Shown here: piece after piece, positions 34,739-42,925 of the stretch
Layout of the letters: each line of letters starts with the position of its first letter
Position numbering within the stretch: the stretch's first letter is position 1
Origin: Plasmopara viticola
Taxonomy: Eukaryota > Oomycota > Peronosporomycetes > Peronosporales > Peronosporaceae
Assembly: GCA_001695595.3 (NCBI GenBank)
Contig: MBPM02000033.1
Location: forward strand, 310,001-374,000
Reading direction: 5' to 3'
Length of the DNA: 64,000 bases
Program-made: the position numbers and the translations under genes
The notes under the pieces: generated by a model
Seen by the model: only the letters and a program-made list of their open reading frames with translations
Told to the model about the DNA's origin: nothing
Databases searched by the model: none

Positions 34739-36094
34739 TCACAAAAGCTTGTCCAACCTAGTAGCTAGATCTCGTATGGTCTTCTTGTCGCTGTTCTTTG
34801 CGCTAGAAATCATCTGCTGGAGTTGCTTGGCGTCCTTGGAAAATTGTTGTAACACGTCCAAAATCATTGGATCCGGATTGCCCTCGTGTATAAATTTTAC
34901 GTACGACAGCCACAAGCTCATCAAGGGGTTTTCAAAGAAATTGCCAGCATTTTCGTTAGAAATCAAGAGCTCAAACACTTTTGTTTCAGTAAATGCCTCG
35001 CTGTGCCAATATATGAGCATACTCTCACGCACGTTACGAAAGTATCCACCAAAAATAGAATCATTCAACGACGAGATCAGCACAGTCGCTAGCTCTTTGA
35101 TACTCAGCTTTTCGTTCAGCTTCATGTACATGTTTGTGCCCACCGAAAAATTAATCGCAACGTACGAAATCCAAATCTTAAGCGCTGTCGTCTTCAATAT
35201 CGTCTTATCGTTTTCAAGCGCATCAAGCTTTAACAATTTAAACACGTCATCCGTCGACATCTCATGGTCCCTCCAGTGGATGAGCTGCATGCTCATCGCA
35301 ATCTCACCGGCAGTGCCTCCTTCTGCCATTCCAGCTGCTATGACTGCGTCAAGATCGATCTGGTGTTTCGCCACCTCGGTCAACAGGTAACGAAATGGTT
35401 TATTTACGTCTTCATCCTTGTCGCCAGCGTAAACTATCCAGGTCGGCAGATTTGCATTTTTTAAAAAGTTGCCGTCATCCACTTTCAGATTCAGTTCGCT
35501 ATACAACTTTAGCGGCGTTTGCTCGGGGTCATTCATCCAGTGATCGATTAGCCTAATTTCATACCTCTTGGCAATGTTTTCTGTCTTGGAATTTTGCATC
35601 CCTTCGATCAGCAGGCGAAGCACTTTCGCGCTACCAAAATAAGCTACAAGACTCGAGACCATCTCTTTTTCAGCCTCAGCTCTCGTCTCGTAGCCCGTTT
35701 CGATAATAGCCGACCATTTTTTGAAAGCGTTACTCTCAAAGAGGTTCGATGTCACCATATCAACCCCATAACGCTTAAAAAAGCGCTTGACAACTATCGA
35801 TTTGTCAGTCGCGAGTTGTAAATGGAGTTTTGGCACAAACTTTTGTCCAAGCCACGTGCTCGCAAACCACTTTACAAAACCTTTAAATATTTTTGGCACA
35901 CTCGGGGAAAGATCCGCTGTTCTTTCCTCAAAGGCTTGATGAGTTGAGGGCAACGCAAGCAGCCTCTTGTGATCATGAGCCTGGGATTCCACAGCGCTAG
36001 CCCTTACAAAGGAATGATCGATTTGCATTAATATGAGACACGAGAGCATCAGGAAGCATCGAAAGCACGCTGAGCGATTGTACTTTAAAGTCAT
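34739..36094 (-). CDS. Secreted RxLR-like effector with LWY/WY-type helical repeats
   Basis: It encodes 451 residues from the ATG at 36094; the 13 codons upstream start with TTG and are not needed. Residues about 1-32 form a secretory signal peptide with core FLMLSCLILM. RLLA follows at 44-47 and EER at 56-58, in the spacing of RxLR-EER effectors, but with Ala for the last Arg, a degenerate form common in downy mildews. Four LWY/WY-like units lie at about 98-135, 196-230, 285-315 and 372-405. Each has a hydrophobic helix, a loop, then a conserved Trp: for example LFESNAFKKW, FLKNANLPTWIVY, LKTTALKIWISYV and FFENPLMSLWLSYV. Such proteins are secreted from haustoria and act inside plant cells; the target here is unknown. 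There is no intron and no frame break. A TATA-like TATATAAT lies about 55 nt upstream of the ATG. No paralogue is intact nearby, but see the remnant at 36674. Confidence 0.85.
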   Translation of the reverse strand: MTLKYNRSACFRCFLMLSCLILMQIDHSFVRASAVESQAHDHKRLLALPSTHQAFEERTADLSPSVPKIFKGFVKWFASTWLGQKFVPKLHLQLATDKSIVVKRFFKRYGVDMVTSNLFESNAFKKWSAIIETGYETRAEAEKEMVSSLVAYFGSAKVLRLLIEGMQNSKTENIAKRYEIRLIDHWMNDPEQTPLKLYSELNLKVDDGNFLKNANLPTWIVYAGDKDEDVNKPFRYLLTEVAKHQIDLDAVIAAGMAEGGTAGEIAMSMQLIHWRDHEMSTDDVFKLLKLDALENDKTILKTTALKIWISYVAINFSVGTNMYMKLNEKLSIKELATVLISSLNDSIFGGYFRNVRESMLIYWHSEAFTETKVFELLISNENAGNFFENPLMSLWLSYVKFIHEGNPDPMILDVLQQFSKDAKQLQQMISSAKNSDKKTIRDLATRLDKLL

Positions 36095-36319
36095 CGAGGC
36101 GCTTTTTAATTTCTGCTGTGGATCTGATGGCAACGAAGAGAGCCATTATATACCAATCTAATCATGAAAGGCTGATAGAGAGAGCCAGCAAATATATAGT
36201 AACTATCCCATAGGAGGCACCTGATCCACAGATCGTGGAAGATTTTCAATGATTCGACCGTATACTGCAATATACTGAAAAAAAAATAAACGCTAAAAAT
36301 TAAATGAATTATTTACGAT

Positions 36320-36985
36320 GGAGATTTAAGCTATGCTGCTTACAGTCCTCAGCTATCAATGAGCAGTTGGAAAGCTACCAAACAGAATTCGTAGCCGCAC
36401 CGGTACGTGATAGCGGGAAAGTCGACGCCAGGATACTTGCAAACGAGTACACGCGAGAGGGTGCTGTCACTTTGCATTAGCATCGCCGTGCTCAAGATAG
36501 GGCGTCTGCATGTGCTTTTTGGACCAATAGTGGCTGACACACTCAAAGCTTGCCACCAAAGTGGCTATTCAGCATAGAGCTCTTACTAACGTTCGGCTTT
36601 CCGACAAACTTAATCGAGATTTCGTGATTCTTCAGCAATATATTGTTCGTCTAGGCCGTTGTGATTAAGAGTATTGCAAAGACTTCAGGATGGATTGACG
36701 CAGTTTGCACAGCTCGGACGGTTTGGTGGCTTCTATGAGCCGGACAAGGTGATTAGAATTGGAGCCTTAAGTGCCGCCAAACAGCTAGAACGCGTCCTTG
36801 CCTTTAAGCTTTACATACAAAATCTAAGCTCTGGAGCTCAGGCAGCACAGGCTTGTATAGTGGCCACGATTGCAGACGATCAGGTGCGCGTGGCGTTCGC
36901 CCTTTGGGGCTTAGAGCTGCGCACCCACCCCACTACATTATTTGCGTTAAGCCACTTAAAGCAATGGCTACTTGATACATGCTAA
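36320..36985 (+). pseudogene. Decayed coding fragment, possibly an LWY-effector remnant
   Basis: The 36674-36985 frame (starting from a non-ATG codon) is protein-like. It ends with LWGLEL, then TTLFALSHLKQW, which resembles the Gly-Leu / Leu-Phe / Leu-x-x-Trp pattern of LWY repeats in oomycete effectors. Upstream plus-strand pieces, for example near 36370-36475, are also protein-like but in other frames with stops. It would be divergent (head-to-head) to the intact effector gene at 34739-36094. No signal peptide or start is visible. The assignment is tentative. Confidence 0.3.
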
Positions 36986-37204
36986 GTCTGCTACAGCCAT
37001 AAAATATTTGCGGATTGACAACAGCAATTTCGTCGTAATAAAACATTAGGCTGACTCAGAAAGGAACACGATAACCGTCTGATACGTCGGCAGACCAACA
37101 TGAGCGTAAACAGCACGGAAAATAGTGCGTCGATCTTGTACACTGCCACACACCACATTGTACGCAGTTTGCCCTTTGTCATGCGCATCAAGACGTTGAC
37201 GTTA

Positions 37205-38250
37205 TCACGGCTGTATGCGAAAAATGTAACTATGTCCAAACCTTCTCTGCAAGTAGCTTAAACGTTTATCAACGTGGTCATTCGCCACCAGATCGGTCTT
37301 CGTAAGTACTAACACCTCGCATTTTTCCATGATAATTCTGCTTATATATGCGTCACAAGTTGGTCGCTCATATGCAGCAAAGGACAGCGAGCGTCGGCAA
37401 GATGCACGAGCACAGATGAGCGCTCGAAGACGCGCCGTAGCTGGTGCCATACTTTTAGACTTCTCTCATCTGCGCACCATCTTCTCGGTTATATGTCTCC
37501 TGCCCAAGATACTTCACCCACTTGTAAATGACCGATCGTACACTTCAATAAACTCTTCCGGCGCCATGTCTCGAAAATATTCTGGTTTCCTTGATAATCG
37601 CGGCTAATTAGCTACGTCCTTGACACCCATAATGTAAATTGATTGCGAATTGCCGCGGTCTGTCGCATATACAAGCTCGCGCGACGCATCCTTCTTTTTG
37701 GCATCAACAGCGGCTTTCGATTCCTTCAGGAATCCTGTACGGAGGTAGAAGAAACCTGTGCTACCCGAACATCATCGCGTTACGTAAATATTAACACTTC
37801 AATGTAGCTGATTCAATGTTTACCAATTGCACAGGTAGCGCCGTTTGTACCATTAAACCGCAAATATCGTCATCAACCGAGTCAAGCGCATCTCGTTTTT
37901 TGGCTTGCTTTTCACAAAACTACGAATCCATTAGTTCGCAGAGCTAGTTACTTATTTTATCGTTCTTCAGAGCCAATGTTCACCCATTATAAAACTGTAC
38001 CTGCTGCTTCTTGGTCTAACCACTCAATGACTTATTCTTTGTTGCCATTTTTCAAAGCTTCAGTCATAAGCGCACGGCTTGAGTCATTGGTCGCGCTGTC
38101 GTCCGCTAAAATGAAGTGGTCGTCACCGACGCGGTGCTGCAGCCGTTCAACCTCTTGCATCAGCTCGTTCTCCGTAGGCAGCTCGCATCCTTCGTCATCC
38201 GCTTCCTTCGCGTCCATCGTGTCACGCATCAGGTCTGGCTTTGGCAATGT
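37205..38250 (-). pseudogene. Unidentified decayed protein-coding fragments
   Basis: Minus-strand reading gives several protein-like pieces in different frames. One lies at 38032-38247 (acidic, with VERLQHRVGDDHFILADD). One near 37615-37700 includes KKDASRELVYATDRG. One near 37205-37600 includes MAPEEFIEVYDRSF and later CEVLVLTKTDLVANDHVDKR. The TKTD tetrapeptide after a hydrophobic strand resembles the guanine-specificity motif of GTPases, but the rest of a G domain is not visible. Stops and frame changes separate the pieces, so this is most likely a dead gene of unknown family. Confidence 0.3.
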
Positions 38251-38591
38251 TGTTTCAGAAATTTGAGCTACCGGTACCCACGCGCTGGGACTAAGCTGTC
38301 TCTATTGTGGGATGTCCGACTCATATTGGCATACCTCCCGGTCCTGCCGAGCCACAGGGTTGGTTGCAATGTTGTTTCGAATTTTGACAACTGGCGTGTT
38401 TGTGCAACCATATGATTGTTCATTCCATTAAGAAGCGACGAGCCCTAGTGCATCAATTGCCGTCATATGCTATAACAAAAGAGACAAACCAGCAAATAAT
38501 AAAAGTCTCACAACAAACATATGGCTGAATTTTTATGCGATTGAAGCAAAAATCACGGGTAGTGATAGATCCGTATGGTGGTGGCTATGTG

Positions 38592-38768
38592 TGTTAAAGA
38601 TTGATGTGCTGATCGAAGAAAGGCGGACGTTACTATGACCAGTGATTGGTCAATGCGATTGAATGGCTATCGTGAGCGAAAGGAATGAATGGCCAGCAAG
38701 AGAGACAGTAAAGAGTAGGACAAGGATGAACGCACGAATACAACTTACTGAGTTTATTTTTATTAACA
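38592..38768 (+). repeat. 5' LTR of the copia element
   Basis: 177 bp, TGTTAAAG to ATTAACA, with the 8-bp imperfect terminal inversion typical of LTRs (TGTTAA / TTAACA). It should contain the promoter. It differs from the 3' LTR at three sites within positions 75-125 of the repeat. Confidence 0.95.
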
Positions 38769-38780
38769 GGTTATGAGCCC
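38769..38780 (+). promoter_or_regulatory. Primer-binding site matching the anticodon region of initiator tRNA-Met
   Basis: The 12 bases GGTTATGAGCCC abut the 5' LTR. Their complement, GGGCTCATAACC, matches the anticodon stem-loop of initiator methionyl tRNA, including the CAT anticodon, not its 3' end. This corresponds to the half-tRNA priming known for Drosophila copia. The ATG within the site is the start codon of gag-pol. Confidence 0.7.
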
Positions 38781-41700
38781 AAGTAACGACTCCGGTGTCA
38801 AGATCGAGCCATTCGACGGATCCAACTACGCGTTATGGAGCTACAAGATGAAGATGTCTTTGATGTCCAAGGGATTGTGGGGAGCCGTCTCTGGCGAAGG
38901 CGCACCCAATGCGGTCAAGGAGCAGCAAGCACACGCTGCGATCGCGCTCAACTTGAGTGACTCTCAGCTGATGTACGTGATCGACGCAACGTCAGCGACC
39001 GAAGCGTGGGGAAGACTGGCAAGGTTTTATCACACTCAAGACATGGCGAATCGGCTTTGGCTGAAGGAGAAGTTCGCTTCGTTCAAGTACACGGCGTCGA
39101 ACATGAGTGGACATGTGATGGAGCTTGAAGACCTGGTGATGAAGATGAGAAGTGCAAACTGTGCTCCAAGTGAAGAAGACATATGCGCAGTCATGCTAAG
39201 GAGTCTTCCTGCAAGCTACGAGAGCTTAGTGCAGGCGTTCCGGATGTCGATCACCAGCTTCGAATTCAGCAGTCTCGTGAGTAAGCTGATTGCTGAAGAA
39301 GTGCGCCAGAAGGAGGCGGCACGAGTAGAGGAAGCAACGGCTCTCTACACAAACAAGCGAAGCGTCAAGCAGCACCCAAAGAAGCAACAAGGACGACGTC
39401 CCAAAGGACCGTCGGGGGTGTGCTACAATTGTGGCAAGGTCGGCCACTATGCTAGAGATTGCCGTTCAAGTCGGATTCCAAGAGAAGCAAACCATGACCA
39501 GTCCAACATCGCGTTCAATGCCAGTGAGGGCTACGCGAGCAACTGCTGGGTCATGGACAGCGGAGCATCGGCGCGTATGTGCAAGGATCGAGGATCCTTC
39601 GTGGACTACAAGATAGTTGAACAGCCGCGCAGTGTTTCAAGCGCGAAGAACGATGTGAAGCTCAAGGTCATCGGCTACGGAACGGTCAAGCTTCGGGTTT
39701 GGACCGGGCATGCGTGGATCGATGCCACGCTGGAAAATACTCTGCACGTTCAAGAACTGACGAAGAATTTGTTCTCGCTTACGGCTGCAGCAGCACGAGG
39801 AATGACGATCGAGATTACCCGCGACGAGTGCGTGGTGAAGCGTGGCGGCACACCGGTTGCCACGGGAAGGAAACAGGGTTTCCTGATGTACCTCAACATC
39901 GAGGCTGATGCGGAGTGCCATGTTGCAGAGACAGAAGCAGAGCTATGGCATCGAAGACTGGGTCACGCATCGTATGGCACGGTAAACGCTCTGGTCAAGG
40001 ATGGAAGAATCAAGGGAGAAGAGATGAAGATGGACTTTGTATGCGATGTGTGCGCAACATCCAAGCAAGTGCGAAAGTCTTTCAATACAAGTGAGGAAGA
40101 CGCAGAGCTCAGGGAGGCTGCGCGTTCCGATGAAGTGGTGTGTTCTGACGTACTCGGGCCAATCACGCCACTCTCAAAGTCCGGCTACAAGTACATTGTC
40201 TGCTTCATCATGATGAAAAACTGGTACACGACGGTCTTCCCGTTGCGGAAGAAGAGCGAAGTAACAAGCGCGTTCACAAGGTTTTACCGAGAGATCAAGA
40301 CGCTGTCTGGGACAAAGGTCAAGGTTCTTCGAAGTGACAACGGTGGGGAGTACCGGAACGCGGCGATGGACAACTTTTGCAAGGCAAAGTTTATCAAACA
40401 AGAGTTCACAGTACCGTTCAACCCTGAACAGAACGGTATGGCAGAGCGCATGAACCGGACACTGATCGAGATGACACGCTGCATGATCAAGGACAGTGGA
40501 CTCGACAAGTCATACTGGTGTGAAGCTCTCATGACAGCGACAGACATCCGGAACGTGCTTCCAAACGCGTCGAACAAGAGATCAAGTCCATACGAGATGG
40601 TGTTTAAGCGGAAACCGCGTATCGACCACATGCGCGTATTTGGTGCGCAGTGTTACGCGCATGTGGCGAAGGCGGGACGCAAGAAACTGGATGATTCAGG
40701 CGTGAAGTGTTTCTTCCTTGGATATGCGAAGAAACACAAGGCGTATCGACTTCTTGACGCGGACGACGGATCAATCAAAATTTCAAGAAGTGTGACGTTC
40801 GCTGAGCATCCCGTCTCGAAGGTACTGGAGAAGAGAAGAAATGTGATCGTCGACGTGATTGAAGACGAAGAAGAGACGGAGGCACCGTTTGAAGAGGAAG
40901 TTTTGAGGACACCACCGATGCGAACACGCCAGGAGCCGGGGAACGACGGGCAAGATAACGTGGTCGTTCAAGTTCCAACTCGTGCATCGAGCACACCTGG
41001 CCGAGATGGCGAAGAAGAGTGGATGGTGCGACCTGTTCGGAAGAAGCGTGGTCTGGTGCGCTACGACAAAGAATTCACGAACATACGCCGCGGTGAATTC
41101 AATCTGGACGACTTCGAGGGAGAGTACGACTCTCACCACTGTTTGGTCGCGGAGAGCAGTGGGGAACAAGCTTCCACCTACGAAGAAGTAATGAAGAGCG
41201 AATACAAGGATCAGTGGCCGGAAGCGATGAAGAGCGAGATGAAGTCACTTGAAGATCACAACACATGGAAGCTATTGGACATGCCACAGCATAAGAAGGC
41301 TGTTGGGTGCAAGTGGGTCTTCCGTATCAAGCGTGATCCGAGTGGCAATATTGTGAAGTTCAAGGCACGCTTAGTCGCAAAGGGGTTTACGCAGCGCCCT
41401 GGAATTGACTACAATGAGACGTTTGCGCCAGTCGCACGCAAAGAGTCGATTAATGCGGTGTTGGCGATCGCAGCGTCTGAAGACTTAGAAGCTGAAAATG
41501 TCGACGTTGATACAGCGTTCCTGTATGGCGAAGTTGAAGAGGAGATTTACATGGACCAGCCAGATGGCTTCGAAGATGAAGAAAATCCGGCAAAGAAGTG
41601 CTTACTTCAAAAAGCACTTTACGGGACGAAGCAAGCTGCGCGACAGTGGAACAGCAAGCTCACCAAGCATCTGGAGAATCAAGGTTTCAAGGGTACCTCG

Positions 41701-42711
41701 GCAGACCCATGTGTGTTCGTTCGTGTTTCGAGAAACGAGTACAGCATCATCATCATTTACGTGGATGACTTGATGCTGTTCTGCAAAACCATGGATCATA
41801 TTGAGGACATCAAGAGTGCGCTGAAGGAAGAGTTCAGCATCAAAGAACTCGGAGAGCTCAAGTATTGCCTGGGGATCGAGATACACCGCAAGCGTGACGA
41901 CCATGTGATCAAGATAAACCAACAAGCGTATATCAAGCGACTCGCGGAGAAATTTGGTGTTGATCAATGCAAGGACGTGCACACACCAGCGGACAGTAAC
42001 TCCAAGTTGTTGAAGTTGCCCGAAGAGGAAGCTTTTGCGCCGAAGTACCCATATCGCGAACTGGTGGGGGCTTTGATGTACATAGCAACATGTACGCGCC
42101 CGGACATAGCATATGCTGTTGGTGAAGTTGCCAAGTTTTGCGAGCGTTACGGCAAGGCACACTGGGCGGCGGCCAAGCGAATTCTGAAGTACTTGAAGAC
42201 GACACTAGATATCAGCATTGTGTTTGACGGCTCGAGCAAGGGAGAGCTGATTGCGTATGCTGATGCAAACTGGGCAGGAGACCTCGACACGCGACGTTCA
42301 ACAACAGGGTATGTATTCTTCTTGAATGGAAGTGCCGTTTCGTGGAATTTCAAGCGTCAGCCGACGGTCGCAACATCAAGCACGGAAGCAGAGTACATGA
42401 GTTTGTACAGTGTGACGCAAGAGGCTCTTTGGTTCCGAAGTCTGCTCAAGGACATGAAGTACGGTGTCGATTCGGCAACAACAATTTATCAAGATAATCA
42501 AGGTTGCGTCGCACTGGCCAAGAATCCTGTTTATCACTCGCGGACGAAGCACATCGACATCAAGTTTCATTTCCTGCGCGAGAAAGTGGAACGCGAGGAA
42601 ATCACACTTGAATACAAGCCGACGGAAGACATGGTCGCGGACGGATTTACGAAGGCACTTGCAAGGGACAAGCACAGCAAGTTTCTTACGGGTCTACGGA
42701 TGGCAGCGTAG
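38773..42711 (+). CDS. Copia gag-pol polyprotein (1312 aa), intact
   Basis: The domains occur in copia order. A gag/UBN2-like region occupies about residues 1-200. The CCHC zinc knuckle CYNCGKVGHYARDC is at 217-230. The aspartic protease motif DSGA is at 262-265. The pre-integrase region includes HRRLGH (about 394). The integrase catalytic triad is D459, D522 and E558 (DD35E). The RVT_2 reverse transcriptase has YVDD at 996-999. RNase H includes YADANWAGD and the STEAEY motif. There is no stop or frameshift. Gag and pol are in one frame, as in many plant copia elements, so the Gag:Pol ratio must be set by processing or otherwise. The start ATG is only 4 nt after the LTR, inside the primer-binding site. 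Codon use is richer in G/C than the surrounding DNA. Confidence 0.95.
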   Translation: MSPSNDSGVKIEPFDGSNYALWSYKMKMSLMSKGLWGAVSGEGAPNAVKEQQAHAAIALNLSDSQLMYVIDATSATEAWGRLARFYHTQDMANRLWLKEKFASFKYTASNMSGHVMELEDLVMKMRSANCAPSEEDICAVMLRSLPASYESLVQAFRMSITSFEFSSLVSKLIAEEVRQKEAARVEEATALYTNKRSVKQHPKKQQGRRPKGPSGVCYNCGKVGHYARDCRSSRIPREANHDQSNIAFNASEGYASNCWVMDSGASARMCKDRGSFVDYKIVEQPRSVSSAKNDVKLKVIGYGTVKLRVWTGHAWIDATLENTLHVQELTKNLFSLTAAAARGMTIEITRDECVVKRGGTPVATGRKQGFLMYLNIEADAECHVAETEAELWHRRLGHASYGTVNALVKDGRIKGEEMKMDFVCDVCATSKQVRKSFNTSEEDAELREAARSDEVVCSDVLGPITPLSKSGYKYIVCFIMMKNWYTTVFPLRKKSEVTSAFTRFYREIKTLSGTKVKVLRSDNGGEYRNAAMDNFCKAKFIKQEFTVPFNPEQNGMAERMNRTLIEMTRCMIKDSGLDKSYWCEALMTATDIRNVLPNASNKRSSPYEMVFKRKPRIDHMRVFGAQCYAHVAKAGRKKLDDSGVKCFFLGYAKKHKAYRLLDADDGSIKISRSVTFAEHPVSKVLEKRRNVIVDVIEDEEETEAPFEEEVLRTPPMRTRQEPGNDGQDNVVVQVPTRASSTPGRDGEEEWMVRPVRKKRGLVRYDKEFTNIRRGEFNLDDFEGEYDSHHCLVAESSGEQASTYEEVMKSEYKDQWPEAMKSEMKSLEDHNTWKLLDMPQHKKAVGCKWVFRIKRDPSGNIVKFKARLVAKGFTQRPGIDYNETFAPVARKESINAVLAIAASEDLEAENVDVDTAFLYGEVEEEIYMDQPDGFEDEENPAKKCLLQKALYGTKQAARQWNSKLTKHLENQGFKGTSADPCVFVRVSRNEYSIIIIYVDDLMLFCKTMDHIEDIKSALKEEFSIKELGELKYCLGIEIHRKRDDHVIKINQQAYIKRLAEKFGVDQCKDVHTPADSNSKLLKLPEEEAFAPKYPYRELVGALMYIATCTRPDIAYAVGEVAKFCERYGKAHWAAAKRILKYLKTTLDISIVFDGSSKGELIAYADANWAGDLDTRRSTTGYVFFLNGSAVSWNFKRQPTVATSSTEAEYMSLYSVTQEALWFRSLLKDMKYGVDSATTIYQDNQGCVALAKNPVYHSRTKHIDIKFHFLREKVEREEITLEYKPTEDMVADGFTKALARDKHSKFLTGLRMAA

Positions 42712-42734
42712 GATGCTCACTTCGCGCGCACATC

Positions 42735-42743
42735 AAGGGAGAG
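42735..42743 (+). promoter_or_regulatory. Polypurine tract of the copia element
   Basis: AAGGGAGAG lies directly before the 3' LTR. It is the expected primer for plus-strand DNA synthesis during reverse transcription. Confidence 0.8.
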
Positions 42744-42920
42744 TGTTAAAGATTGATGTGCTGATCGAAGAAAGGCGGACGTTACTATGACCAGTGATTG
42801 GTCAATGCGATTGAATGGCTATTGTGCGCGAAAGGAATGAATGGCCAGCAAGAGAGACAGCAAAGAGTAGGACAAGGATGAACGCACGAATACAACTTAC
42901 TGAGTTTATTTTTATTAACA
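42744..42920 (+). repeat. 3' LTR of the copia element
   Basis: 177 bp, identical in length to the 5' LTR with three substitutions. It is followed by the ATGTG target duplication. Confidence 0.95.
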
Positions 42921-42925
42921 ATGTG

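Larger units (their letters stand above)
38592..42920 (+). mobile_element. Complete, apparently intact Ty1/copia LTR retrotransposon
   Basis: Two 177-bp LTRs flank one uninterrupted gag-pol frame. The element is bounded by a perfect 5-bp target-site duplication ATGTG (38587-38591 and 42921-42925). The LTRs differ at three positions, the usual mark of a recent insertion. The primer-binding site and polypurine tract are both in place. It is 4,329 bp, compact for a copia element. All catalytic motifs are present, so it may be mobile. It is the youngest transposon in the window and unlike the decayed gypsy copies around it. Confidence 0.95.

Noticed and set aside
34722..35390. 222-codon plus-strand ORF
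   Set aside because: Antisense shadow of the LWY effector gene.
36095..36133. Longer N-terminus of the LWY effector from a TTG codon
   Set aside because: The ATG at 36094 places a proper signal peptide at the N-terminus; the extension would bury it.
38773..42711. Many minus-strand and shifted ORFs within the copia element
   Set aside because: They are shadows of the intact gag-pol frame, which carries all expected motifs.
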